A DNA stretch of 64,000 nucleotides from Vibrio sp. DW001 (GTDB lineage: Bacteria; Pseudomonadota; Gammaproteobacteria; Enterobacterales; Vibrionaceae), in NCBI RefSeq assembly GCF_029016285.1, contig NZ_CP091976.1, positions 1 through 64,000 on the forward strand, in the 5' to 3' direction. Shown one piece after another: positions 33,949-42,783 of the stretch. The notes below the pieces were generated by a model. The model did no database searches and was not told the origin of the DNA. It saw only the letters and a program-made list of their open reading frames with translations. Within the stretch, counting starts at the first letter, position 1. Each line of letters opens with the position of its first letter. The position numbers were made by a program, and so were the translations under genes.

Positions 33949-35319
33949 TTATTCGCATGGAGGTGCCATGTGTATAACCGCCAAACCTCCGAGCGAGGTT
34001 TCGCGGTACTTCTTATTCATATCTTTTCCGGTTTGATACATAGTATCAATAACTTTATCCAAAGAAATTAAGCATTTGCTGTTTCTTTTTAGTGCCATTC
34101 TTGAGGCGTTAATTGCCTTCACCGCCCCCATTGCGTTTCTCTCAATACAAGGCACCTGAACCAGTCCACCAATGGGGTCACACGTCATTCCTAAGGAGTG
34201 TTCCATGGCTATTTCAGCGGCAATGCAAACTTGTTCGTTGGTACCACCGCGTAAAGCGGTTAATCCAGCTGCAGCCATTGAAGATGAAACCCCTATTTCT
34301 CCCTGACACCCAACCTCTGCACCAGAAATGGACGCATTCATTTTATACAACATCCCAATAGCACCAGACACAGCAAGAAAATCTTTGATCTGTTTAAGAT
34401 CTAACTCTTTGATAAAAGTGTGATAATACATCAATACTGCGGGAATAACGCCAGCGGCACCATTGGTTGGTGAGGTGACGACTTGTCCACCTGCGGCATT
34501 TTCCTCACTAACCGCGAAGGCATACACGTTTATCCAATCCATTATCTCCATTGGGTCACTATGCAGAGAATGATTAGCCTCAAGGTTTTTATGTAAGGCC
34601 GGGGCTCGTCTTGTTACATTGAGTCCACCGTCAAGAATACCTTCTGTCACTAATCCACGTTCGACACAATTCGTCATTATTTGCCATATTTGACGTGCTT
34701 TATCATCGATTTCTTCTTGAGGTCTAAATGCTAATTCATTTTTTAAAACCAGTCCGCCCAAGCAGAAACCGTTGGTCTCCGCTTTTAGCAGTAATTCTTC
34801 TGCTGAAAGGAATGGATACTCAACCTTAACAACGTCTTTACTCGATCCGTTGGTTAACTCAGATTCAGTAGCAATGAACCCTCCACCGACGGAATAGTAG
34901 ATCTCTTTTGAAATAAGTTTATTGCTTCCGTCAAATGCAGAAATGGACATGCCATTTTCATGCAAAGGAAGGTTCTCTTTGTGGAAAATGATGTTGTTAT
35001 CGAAATCAAACGAGATAACGTAGTTCGGTGAAAGTGTGAGTGTGTTGTTGTCGATGTCAGAGCGTAGCAGCGCGTTCGCTTGTTCAATATGGATATTGTC
35101 TGGGCGGTTTCCCATCAAGCCAATGAGTGTCGCGCGGTCAGTATGGTGACCTCTGCCCGTTAAAGAAAGTGAACCATAAAGGTCAACCTTGATCGACGCT
35201 ATCTGGCCAAAAAGACTTTCGATTTTTTGCCGAAATTCGAAACCTGCAATCATAGGTCCATTGGTATGAGAGCTTGAAGGGCCAACACCGATTTTGTAGA
35301 TATCGAATATAGATAACAT
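33949..35319 (-). CDS. sdaA: L-serine ammonia-lyase (iron-sulfur type)
   Basis: Deaminates L-serine to pyruvate with a [4Fe-4S] cluster. The 456-residue single chain has the beta domain with [13 protein letters not shown] at 11-23 and the alpha domain. The three cluster Cys are in [17 protein letters not shown] and [10 protein letters not shown], and the last residues (MAPPCE) hold the C-terminal Cys that acts as fourth ligand when substrate is absent. SdaA, SdaB and TdcG are very similar; the symbol is given for the family. Confidence 0.93.
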   Translation of the reverse strand: MLSIFDIYKIGVGPSSSHTNGPMIAGFEFRQKIESLFGQIASIKVDLYGSLSLTGRGHHTDRATLIGLMGNRPDNIHIEQANALLRSDIDNNTLTLSPNYVISFDFDNNIIFHKENLPLHENGMSISAFDGSNKLISKEIYYSVGGGFIATESELTNGSSKDVVKVEYPFLSAEELLLKAETNGFCLGGLVLKNELAFRPQEEIDDKARQIWQIMTNCVERGLVTEGILDGGLNVTRRAPALHKNLEANHSLHSDPMEIMDWINVYAFAVSEENAAGGQVVTSPTNGAAGVIPAVLMYYHTFIKELDLKQIKDFLAVSGAIGMLYKMNASISGAEVGCQGEIGVSSSMAAAGLTALRGGTNEQVCIAAEIAMEHSLGMTCDPIGGLVQVPCIERNAMGAVKAINASRMALKRNSKCLISLDKVIDTMYQTGKDMNKKYRETSLGGLAVIHMAPPCE

Positions 35320-35575
35320 GATTTTACTCTCGAGGTGAAATCAGTGCGAATACTGATTTATATTTATAATGTGTATCGAAAAATAACGAGGGTTGATACT
35401 ACAGTTCTGATCCAGAACAGTTCAAGAAACTTGTTACGTGGCTGTGACAGAGAATAACATACTCTACTAAAAATCACGTTTTAAACCCTGTATAGTAATA
35501 TTCCTCTTTCCATATCAATGCTCATTCTTTGGTATGGTTTCAATTATAGACGTAGATTGCTTAAGTGGATAACAA

Positions 35576-36001
35576 ATGCAGGTAAGTGAAATATTAAGTG
35601 GTGAATTGGCGACTGAATTTAAAACGGTGTCGGCAATGATGGAGATATACTGCAAAAAGTATCACGGTAGCAGGTCGAATTTATGTCAGAATTGCCGTGA
35701 ACTCTTGACCTACGCAGAAACCAAATTGGACCGCTGTCCTTATGGTCAGGAGAAGCCTACCTGCAATAAATGTCCAATTCATTGCTATAAACCAGAACCC
35801 AAAGAACGTATGCGGCTGATCATGCGCTACTCTGGTCCAAGAATGCTATTGAAACACCCTATTCTTGCTGTTAGGCACCTTCGTCACGAAAAGCGCGAGG
35901 TACCTGAACAACCTAAAGTGAATGCATCTAATCGTCACACTCGACTAGAATTGGCCAAGCAGGAAGCGGAAAACAAAAAAGCTATGCGTGAGAAAGAGTA
36001 A
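35576..36001 (+). CDS. Nitrous-oxide-stimulated promoter family protein (YgbA-like)
   Basis: A 141-residue cytoplasmic protein of the family linked to NO-stimulated promoters (YgbA type). It is Cys-rich: CKKYH, LCQNCREL, RCPYG, TCNKCPIHCYKP, an arrangement suitable for metal or cluster binding. The C-terminal third is basic and helical. In E. coli ygbA is regulated by NsrR and linked to recovery from nitrosative stress. Its last 20 bases overlap the end of the MATE gene on the other strand. Confidence 0.8.
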   Translation: MQVSEILSGELATEFKTVSAMMEIYCKKYHGSRSNLCQNCRELLTYAETKLDRCPYGQEKPTCNKCPIHCYKPEPKERMRLIMRYSGPRMLLKHPILAVRHLRHEKREVPEQPKVNASNRHTRLELAKQEAENKKAMREKE

Positions 36002-37352
36002 GGTTGTTAACCCATTTTAGCTTCAAATAACGATGAAAGCAGAGTGAAAATTTTACAATTTCTTCGATGAGCAACATTGCATAAACCCAAGAAAACCCCC
36101 ATTCTCCGATGAATGCACCATAGGCGGTGAAGGGAATGCCGACCAACCACATTGCGATAAAATCCATTCGCAGGCAAAACAGGTTGTCCCCGCCAGAACG
36201 CAATATCCCATTGATGATGATCAAGTTAAGCATTCTTAACCAGATACCGCAGCATAGGATAGAAATTGCGGGAAGTGATAGATGATAAAACGCTTTTCCA
36301 TCCAGATTAAGTAGTGTGAGTAACCATTCTTTAGTAGCGAATAGAGTCACGCCAAGACTTAGGCCAAATATCAACACAAACTTTAACAGTATCCGAGTCA
36401 GTTCGACTGCTTGACCAAATTGGTCTTTGCCCAATGACTGCCCAATGAGGACGGAACAAGCAACAGAAAGACCAAAGAATGTTGCGTAACACAGCGATTC
36501 AAATGGCCCTAGCATGCTAAATACGGCAAGTTCCGTTGTTCCAATATGACCAAATATCATCTGGTAAGTTAACGTACCCACGGCCCAAAGCAACCCGTTG
36601 GATGCATTGGGTATAGCCAACTTACGATACGACGCATGTAACTTTTCAGTTGAGGTAACACGTTGAGAACTGAAGAGCCAATGGTGGCGGTACCTCATAT
36701 ATGAATACATCAAAGCGATCTGCACAAAACGGGCAATAGTGGTGGCTAAGGCTGCACCCGCTACACCCATAGGTGCGATACCAAAACCACCCTGTATGAG
36801 CCAAAAGTTAAGTACTATGTTTAAAAAGACCGTTAGAGCACCGACATAAAGTGGGGTGGTTGCATCTCCGCTAGACCGCATACTAGATTCAAGTACGATT
36901 ACGAAGTGCGTTAATATCAATACAGGAAAACTGTACCACAGGTATTGAGACCCCAATTCTATTACGCGTAAATCCATGGTTTGTGCCTGCATAATAAACC
37001 CAGAAAATAGCGTAATTAGTACCGTAACGGGTAAAATAATTAGCGAGCCAACACGCATAGCATAAAGTGTTACTGATTTGGCCGAGTTTCGGTCATCTTT
37101 GCCCCAGTATTGCGATACCAATACACCATTCGACACACTTAACCCTGCCATAATCATAATGGCGACAAAATGCCATTTTGATGCAATTCCCACAGCAGCA
37201 GTTGCCTCTTTACCAAATTCACTAACCATGAGAACATCAGCAAGTGCGAGAATTGATACCAACGCGCTTTGTATCGCAACAGGAAGAGCGAGCTTGATTA
37301 TTCTAGAAAATAGCTGCGGGTTGTTGGCTTGTACAGGTATTAAGTATGACAT
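35982..37352 (-). CDS. MATE-family multidrug/organic cation efflux pump
   Basis: A 456-residue membrane protein with 12 segments in two pseudo-repeated halves, typical of MATE antiporters. LALPVAIQSALVSILALADV and the QYWGKDDRNSAKS loop fit the N-lobe; the C-lobe repeats the pattern (LAIPNASNGLLWAVGTLTYQ). It should export a cationic compound in exchange for sodium or protons. Divergent from an AraC-type regulator 52 bases away, a likely local regulator. Confidence 0.88.
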   Translation of the reverse strand: MSYLIPVQANNPQLFSRIIKLALPVAIQSALVSILALADVLMVSEFGKEATAAVGIASKWHFVAIMIMAGLSVSNGVLVSQYWGKDDRNSAKSVTLYAMRVGSLIILPVTVLITLFSGFIMQAQTMDLRVIELGSQYLWYSFPVLILTHFVIVLESSMRSSGDATTPLYVGALTVFLNIVLNFWLIQGGFGIAPMGVAGAALATTIARFVQIALMYSYMRYRHHWLFSSQRVTSTEKLHASYRKLAIPNASNGLLWAVGTLTYQMIFGHIGTTELAVFSMLGPFESLCYATFFGLSVACSVLIGQSLGKDQFGQAVELTRILLKFVLIFGLSLGVTLFATKEWLLTLLNLDGKAFYHLSLPAISILCCGIWLRMLNLIIINGILRSGGDNLFCLRMDFIAMWLVGIPFTAYGAFIGEWGFSWVYAMLLIEEIVKFSLCFHRYLKLKWVNNLTLSHA

Positions 37353-37404
37353 GAATCCTCCTTTTTAATAGAGAGAAATATAGACATATAAGAAGATAAA
37401 TAAC

Positions 37405-38304
37405 ATGTCAAAAAAAAGCAAAAACCTGTTCAAATCCGTCATTAGTGATTTCGAGCCTCCAGTCGAATGGAAAGATTTTGTTTATCTCTCACCGGAATGT
37501 AGGGAGCGATTTTTAACGGTATCGGATATTCCAGAACTCAGTACTCAACATTTTTTCATGGCTGGATTAGCGGACTTGAAAGGGGGATATCTGGTTGAAA
37601 GAGACAGCGTTGACGTTCACACCCTGCTATTTACCATTGAAGGGGAAGGTAAGCTAACAACGGCAACAAGTGAAGTGGTGCTCAAACAAAACACACTGAC
37701 TGTTTTACCTGCACATACTCCATTTCGATTTGAGTTAAATAAACATGATGGGCAATGGAAAATGGCCTGGGTTCTCCTTAATAACAAAGAAAAGTGGATT
37801 CAGATAGCCAAACTTGGTCAATCGGTTATACCCTTTAAGGACGCCGAACTTGTATGGGCACTGATGACGCTTTTGCACAGCGAAATAGAAGGTCGACCCG
37901 CTTACAGAAAGCTTATATGCAGCGAAATATCGAGTTTTTTAACGGGTGTTGAGTCCAAACCATTTAACTCTACCGCAAGAGTTCAGGCGCTATTTAATGA
38001 AGTTGGAGCACAACTTCACTTGCCATGGACCGTGAAAGAGATGGCTAACAGAACGTTTTTGAGTGAAGAGCAATTAAATAGAGTGTGTAAATCGCTTTAT
38101 GCTAGCTCTCCCCAGAAAAAACTAATAGCATTACGCATGCAAAAAGCCGCAGATTTACTGCACAATAGAGAATGGTCTATTACCATGATCGCGCAACGTC
38201 TTGGATATAAAGACCCTTACAATTTCACCCACAGATTCAAGATGTTTTATGGTTGTTCTCCAAGAGATTACCGCAAACAAATTCATCAACAAAGAGAGTC
38301 ATAA
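37405..38304 (+). CDS. AraC-family regulator, likely of the MATE gene
   Basis: A 299-residue regulator. The N-terminal cupin (about 50-135) contains VDVHTLLFTIEGEGKLTT; the C-terminal domain (about 200-295) has two helix-turn-helices (PWTVKEMANRTFLSEEQLNR, WSITMIAQRLGYKDPYNFTH) and the family end FKMFYGCSPRDYRK. It is divergent from the MATE pump with a 52-base gap, and its stop overlaps the next start (TAATG), so the NYN gene is translated with it. Confidence 0.88.
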   Translation: MSKKSKNLFKSVISDFEPPVEWKDFVYLSPECRERFLTVSDIPELSTQHFFMAGLADLKGGYLVERDSVDVHTLLFTIEGEGKLTTATSEVVLKQNTLTVLPAHTPFRFELNKHDGQWKMAWVLLNNKEKWIQIAKLGQSVIPFKDAELVWALMTLLHSEIEGRPAYRKLICSEISSFLTGVESKPFNSTARVQALFNEVGAQLHLPWTVKEMANRTFLSEEQLNRVCKSLYASSPQKKLIALRMQKAADLLHNREWSITMIAQRLGYKDPYNFTHRFKMFYGCSPRDYRKQIHQQRES

Positions 38305-38780
38305 TGGAGTCAGTTGCAATACTTGTAGATGTACAAAATATCTACTACACGACAAGGGATCGTTTTAATAGTCATTTTGACTACAATGCATTCTGGAGAA
38401 AAGCAACCGCGAATAGACAGGTAGTTGAAGCCAACGCTTACGCAATAGCAAGCAACAATCCCAAGCAGAGGCAGTTTCACCATATACTCCGTGGTATAGG
38501 ATTTAACGTTAAGTTGAAGCCTTTTATTCAAAGAATGGACGGCTCTGCAAAAGGGGATTGGGATGTTGGGATAACACTAGACGCAATAGAGTTTGCGATG
38601 CAAGCAGATATCGTGATTCTTCTTTCTGGCGATGGTGATTTTGATTTGCTTGCACAACGAATCAGAGATAAATATAAAAAAGAAGTTGAAGTATACGGTG
38701 TTAAAGATCTTACAGCAAAATCTTTAATAGAAGCGTCAGATCGTTTTTATGAAATTGATGAAGATCTTTTAATAAAATAG
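38304..38780 (+). CDS. NYN-domain protein, LabA/DUF88 type
   Basis: A 158-residue protein of the NYN (PIN-like nuclease) family. The start at 38,304 overlaps the AraC stop. Asp at position 8 (ILVDVQNIYY), D71 in KGDWDVGITLDA and the DGDFDLL stretch give the acidic cluster that binds metal in this fold. It ends YEIDEDLL as in LabA-like proteins. A possible RNase; no target seen. A palindromic terminator follows. Confidence 0.85.
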   Translation: MESVAILVDVQNIYYTTRDRFNSHFDYNAFWRKATANRQVVEANAYAIASNNPKQRQFHHILRGIGFNVKLKPFIQRMDGSAKGDWDVGITLDAIEFAMQADIVILLSGDGDFDLLAQRIRDKYKKEVEVYGVKDLTAKSLIEASDRFYEIDEDLLIK

Positions 38781-38783
38781 TGT

Positions 38784-38822
38784 AAAAAGAAGAAGATCAA
38801 TTATTGATCTTCTTCTTGATTT
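38784..38822. terminator. Bidirectional terminator with a 14-bp perfect stem
   Basis: AAGAAGAAGATCAA (38,787-38,800), loop TTA, TTGATCTTCTTCTT (38,804-38,817). The three-base loop is also the stop codon of the opposing DUF2986 gene. Confidence 0.85.
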
Positions 38823-38974
38823 TCTTTTCCATTATCACTTTCTTCTTTAATAATATCTAATTTTTCTCTGTCAGCTTTAGATATATATTTTTCTTTATTG
38901 TCTGTATGTAATTTAGAGTTTTTCTTTTTTTGTCTTTTTTTAAAGATTTGATTAATTTTCTTTTTTCTATTCAC
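38801..38974 (-). CDS. DUF2986 family small basic protein
   Basis: A 57-residue protein starting at GTG: VNRKKKINQIFKKRQKKKNS, then KYISKADREKLDIIKEESDN. The opening (N/V)NRKKKINQ and the KYISKADREK block are the DUF2986 family, common in Vibrio and Shewanella and of unknown role. A GAGTGAGAG run lies before the GTG. It is highly charged and has no signal peptide. Its stop codon lies inside the loop of a terminator shared with the NYN gene. Confidence 0.8.
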   Translation of the reverse strand: MNRKKKINQIFKKRQKKKNSKLHTDNKEKYISKADREKLDIIKEESDNGKENQEEDQ

Positions 38975-39008
38975 TACACTCTCACTCGATAGATGTTTAT
39001 TTAATAGA

Positions 39009-39827
39009 CTAATTTGAGATCTGACATTTGTGATTATAGGCTGCTTTAGTTTGGCCGTCTACATCTAATCGGAGCGGTGTTGCAAAGTGAAAGCCTTGAT
39101 ACAGGCTTACATTGAGACCAGATATACTGAGAAATTGTTCTTTTGTTTCTATCCCTTCTATTAAGGTTTTCGCATTTATACTCTTGCCCAAATCCAACGC
39201 TTCGCATAGGCCTTGTTGGTTACCGTCAATAAAATCATCCAGCAAGCTTTTATCCAATTTTATTATGTCTGGTTGCACTAGTTCAACACGATCAACGTTT
39301 GAAGAATCAATACCATAATCATCGATAGCGATGGTAAAACCAAGTCCTTTCAGGTGATCAATAGACTGTTTAAGTCGTCTAGGATTATAGCTGTCTAGTT
39401 CCACTATCTCGATGACGATCTGGCTAGTTTCGATCTCTAATTCATCTAGGCGTTGCATAAGTAGTTTTGTATTACGACTGTTATTAAGGAAGTACTCATT
39501 AGATCGGGGAATGGTATTTAAAAATAGGGTAGAGTGTCGTTTTGATGATAGGGCGAAATTTCTTATGTGGATCGCGCGACTAAGGCGTTCAACGAACATT
39601 TTGCAATCGAAACTAAAACGGTTACTTCTAAAAAAAAGATCCGTACGAATCTCTTGTCCATCGATGGACTCTATTCGAAGTAATGCCTCGTAACCAATAA
39701 TATGAGTGGCACTTTTCAATATCGGTTGAAATACACTATTGAGTAACAATCCATTGTAAGTTGCAAAATAGTAACCGTTATTATCTCGTCTAATGAGGGA
39801 CTCTAGTTCTCTACGTTCAAAATACAT
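39009..39827 (-). CDS. EAL-domain c-di-GMP phosphodiesterase
   Basis: A 272-residue soluble protein that is mostly one EAL domain. Catalytic residues are in place: E in GYEALLR (about 46), N in LFLNTIP, E in IVIEIVE, DD in IAIDDYGID, K in IKLDKS, E in LIEGIET and Q in LYQGFHF. It should hydrolyse c-di-GMP. No sensor domain or membrane segment is seen. The first ~35 residues (MYFERRELESLIRRDNNGYY) form a short N-terminal extension. Divergent from the TonB receptor gene that begins a second c-di-GMP operon. Confidence 0.9.
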   Translation of the reverse strand: MYFERRELESLIRRDNNGYYFATYNGLLLNSVFQPILKSATHIIGYEALLRIESIDGQEIRTDLFFRSNRFSFDCKMFVERLSRAIHIRNFALSSKRHSTLFLNTIPRSNEYFLNNSRNTKLLMQRLDELEIETSQIVIEIVELDSYNPRRLKQSIDHLKGLGFTIAIDDYGIDSSNVDRVELVQPDIIKLDKSLLDDFIDGNQQGLCEALDLGKSINAKTLIEGIETKEQFLSISGLNVSLYQGFHFATPLRLDVDGQTKAAYNHKCQISN

Positions 39828-40181
39828 AAGATTTATTCAAATTTTATTTATTGACAATTTATTCTCAACCACGCTAATTATATTGTCAATACGGCTTTTT
39901 GTTCATTTATAAGAATGTATTAAAATAATTATATTTACAAACAATTTATTAACAAATAAGCAAAGCAATGAGTACAAATCAAGAGATTAAATAGACTCAT
40001 ATCAGCTGGTAAGAGTAGTTAATGTGGTACAAATCACATTAACTAGGTTGCTTATACTTTAGCTTAAGCCATTAAGCATTTGATGTGTCAAGAGTTTGTT
40101 TTGGCAGAGAACTAGCGATGTCAAAGATAGATAGTTATCGATGCCAAAAATATTAGATCAAACATATATCAGGATTATTTA
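39828..40181. other. divergent intergenic region with CRP site
   Basis: The 354 bases between the EAL gene and the TonB receptor hold the CRP-like site (40,021-40,042). No small gene or repeat seen otherwise; the left part is very AT-rich. Confidence 0.65.
40021..40042. promoter_or_regulatory. CRP-cAMP site
   Basis: AATGTGGTACAAATCACATT matches TGTGA-N6-TCACA with one mismatch in the first arm, followed by AA. It is about 140 bases before the TonB receptor start; a TATACT-like box follows at 40,053. Confidence 0.75.
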
Positions 40182-42224
40182 ATGCGTTTTATTTACTTAG
40201 CCCCCTTGGCTTTGTCTTGTTCTGTTTTTGCAAATGAAGAAGCTTCTTTCTTACCCAGTTTAGAATTAGAAACGTTGATGGCAACCGATGTCCAAGCGAA
40301 TGCTGCGATGAAACGTTTACAATCTACATCTGAAACCGCTGCGTCTATATATGTATTATCTAACGAAGAACTGGTTAAATCTGGTGTTACTTCAATCCCT
40401 CAAGCATTGACATTAGTACCTGGATTGCAGGTAAGAAAAATCGACAATAATGTTTGGGCAATAACGTCTAGAGCACCGGCAGGGAAATATTCAAGTAAAC
40501 TACTTGTAATGATTGATGGCCAGAGCATTCATAATCCCGGTTTCGCTGGTGTTGATTGGGAAAGTATAAATGTTCCAATTTTTGACATTGAAAGAATAGA
40601 GGTCATACGTGGTCAGTCAGGCTTATTATGGGGAAGTAATGCGACAAATGGTGTAATTAATATTATCACTATGCATTCTGAGGATACACGCGCCACAAAG
40701 GTTCAGGTAGAAACTGGTTCGCAATTAAACCATCAAGTAACGGGACGATTCGGCTCTGACTTAGGTGAATATGGTGCTTATCGAGTCTATGCATCGAGTC
40801 GAGAGACTGAACGTTCAGACTCTTCTTATAAAGGACGTTCTAGTGATGAAGGAGAAACCTCTTCATTTGGGTTGCGCTCGGACTTAATCCTAAGCGATGA
40901 CCTTTCACTTATGTTGCAAGGGGATTATACAAAAATTGATAACGGTCAAACGGTCTCATTATCTGATTTGACGACGTTTGAAACGAGTCAACTTACGTCC
41001 GAATTTAAGCGAGAAGATGTTAAGTTAATGACGCGTCTGGAGCACCGTATAGATGTCATCTCAAGTCAAATGATTCAAGCTTCCTATTCCAACCTGTCAG
41101 CAGACTCAGTCTTCCACAACGAACGTTTTGGTATTGTCGATGTAGACTATCAAATGAATACTATTATTAACGATATTCAATTTGATTGGGGTTTGAACTA
41201 TAGACACACTCAAATAGACAGCAAAGACACTGACTATATGCAGGCAGTCAAAGATATTAACTCTATTGCCCAATATGGTGGATTTGTTCAGATACAGATT
41301 GACCTTATTCCACGAGAGTTGAATGTCTCACTTGGTAATCGTTCCGAGCACAATGATTTTACTGGTTGGGAACACCAACCCATTGCTAGGTTAATGTGGA
41401 AGCCAACCGATAATCATGTAATGTGGTCAACGATATCGCAAGCTATCAGGGTTCCATCTTTATTAGAGCAAAATGGCAAGACAGTGTTATCTGGTAAACG
41501 AATAGGTGACCAAGTTGCGACAGGTAATCCTGGTATAGACAATCTTTATATCCCTTTATCTTTAAACGGTAGCGAAGATATAGACGCTGAAACGACGATT
41601 TCAGGTGAGTTGGGTTATCGATACCTAAGGCATCATTGGAATTTTGATGTTACCTTTTTCCAAACCAAATCAAAAAACGCGCTAGCGCTTGAAGCAACCT
41701 TTAATCCACTTACAATAGAAGAAGTTATCGCACTCAACGACCCTATTGCGATCGCTATTGCCCTACAAAATACGACGATTGACTATAATTTTGTGTCGAA
41801 TGCAGAACTAAAGACCAACGGCTCGGAGTTCGTGTTAGGCTGGCAGCCAAACGATGAATTCAAAGCAGAAATAGGTTACAACTTTACCTCATACGAGTAT
41901 CAACTAGCTGATTCAACGAGAACCGCAGTTGGTCAGTCTTCCGATTTGTCACAATTGTTCTTAAAGTCTAGTGTGTCGATTAACCGCAATCATTACCTTT
42001 TTGCCTTATATCGAATTGAGTCCGGTGCCGCGTATGAAACATCCGATTATGGTTCTCTTGACTTAAGTTGGTCATGGTTATTTAACCCAACAATAGCGTT
42101 TACGTTGACGGGCAACAATTTGCTTGCTGGTAAGCATGTAGAGTACAAAAATACAGATGAAACTTATACGGTGCCTACCTATATTGAGCAATCACTTGTT
42201 GCTCGAATTACGGCCAATTTCTAA
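40182..42224 (+). CDS. TonB-dependent outer membrane receptor
   Basis: A 680-residue outer-membrane receptor. Signal peptide MRFIYLAPLALSCSVFA; plug domain (about 40-165) with SGVTSIPQALTLVPGLQVRK, VMIDGQSIHNPGF and EVIRGQSGLLWGSNATNGVINI; then a 22-strand-type barrel ending in F. A TonB box is not obvious. It is the first gene of an operon with a YfiR-like protein and a c-di-GMP cyclase/phosphodiesterase. In that setting it may be a signalling receptor rather than only a nutrient importer. Confidence 0.9.
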   Translation: MRFIYLAPLALSCSVFANEEASFLPSLELETLMATDVQANAAMKRLQSTSETAASIYVLSNEELVKSGVTSIPQALTLVPGLQVRKIDNNVWAITSRAPAGKYSSKLLVMIDGQSIHNPGFAGVDWESINVPIFDIERIEVIRGQSGLLWGSNATNGVINIITMHSEDTRATKVQVETGSQLNHQVTGRFGSDLGEYGAYRVYASSRETERSDSSYKGRSSDEGETSSFGLRSDLILSDDLSLMLQGDYTKIDNGQTVSLSDLTTFETSQLTSEFKREDVKLMTRLEHRIDVISSQMIQASYSNLSADSVFHNERFGIVDVDYQMNTIINDIQFDWGLNYRHTQIDSKDTDYMQAVKDINSIAQYGGFVQIQIDLIPRELNVSLGNRSEHNDFTGWEHQPIARLMWKPTDNHVMWSTISQAIRVPSLLEQNGKTVLSGKRIGDQVATGNPGIDNLYIPLSLNGSEDIDAETTISGELGYRYLRHHWNFDVTFFQTKSKNALALEATFNPLTIEEVIALNDPIAIAIALQNTTIDYNFVSNAELKTNGSEFVLGWQPNDEFKAEIGYNFTSYEYQLADSTRTAVGQSSDLSQLFLKSSVSINRNHYLFALYRIESGAAYETSDYGSLDLSWSWLFNPTIAFTLTGNNLLAGKHVEYKNTDETYTVPTYIEQSLVARITANF

Positions 42225-42285
42225 ATAGAGGCGGATAGTTATCTTATTAAGGCTGTTTCATCTCGTTCTTATAGGGCTGACGTTA

Positions 42286-42783
42286 ATGTCGGTCAATTTG
42301 TCGTATGCAAGTGAAAGAGAATATGCGGTCAAAGCTGGTTTTATCTTTAACTTTGCCCGATACAGTGAGGGCAATTGGTTTAATCCAAATCTCAGAAACA
42401 ATTATATTATTTGTAGTTATAATCCAGATTTCGTCCTAACCGCATCAAAAACACTTATTGGTCAAAAGGTTAAAAACCGTCAAGTTGAGGTTCATTTAGT
42501 ATCAAGAGAAGGGATGCCAGATGATTCATGTAATAGTTTTTTCCTGACAGAAAGAAATGTCGACCTGATTGAAAAAGTAACCAGAAATGAAAGCCTGAAA
42601 AAAACCATGTTAGTGGGGGAAATGAAAGCCTTTGTTCCATCAGGTGGCCATATCAATTTATTTATTACTGGTGGGAAAGTACGCTTTGAGGTTGACTCTG
42701 ATGCGTTGCTTGATGCAGGTATAAAAATGAGCTCGAAGGTATTAAGGCTTGGACGTGTTGTCGAAGGGAGGCGTAAACAATGA
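42286..42783 (+). CDS. YfiR-like periplasmic inhibitor (DUF4154)
   Basis: The DUF4154/YfiR family: periplasmic proteins that hold a membrane cyclase inactive. Visible: REYAVKAGFIFNFARYSEGN, ICSYNPDF, a Cys in DDSCNSFFLT, and INLFITGGKVRFEVDSDALL at the end. The ATG at 42,286 gives only a short leader (MSVNLSYAS). In frame before it, from about 42,235, is LLRLFHLVLIGLTL, a proper signal peptide, with no ATG, GTG or TTG start but AGAGGCGG before it and ATA, ATC or CTG codons. The true start may be non-canonical at 42,235-42,253. ATGA overlap with the next gene. Confidence 0.82.
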   Translation: MSVNLSYASEREYAVKAGFIFNFARYSEGNWFNPNLRNNYIICSYNPDFVLTASKTLIGQKVKNRQVEVHLVSREGMPDDSCNSFFLTERNVDLIEKVTRNESLKKTMLVGEMKAFVPSGGHINLFITGGKVRFEVDSDALLDAGIKMSSKVLRLGRVVEGRRKQ

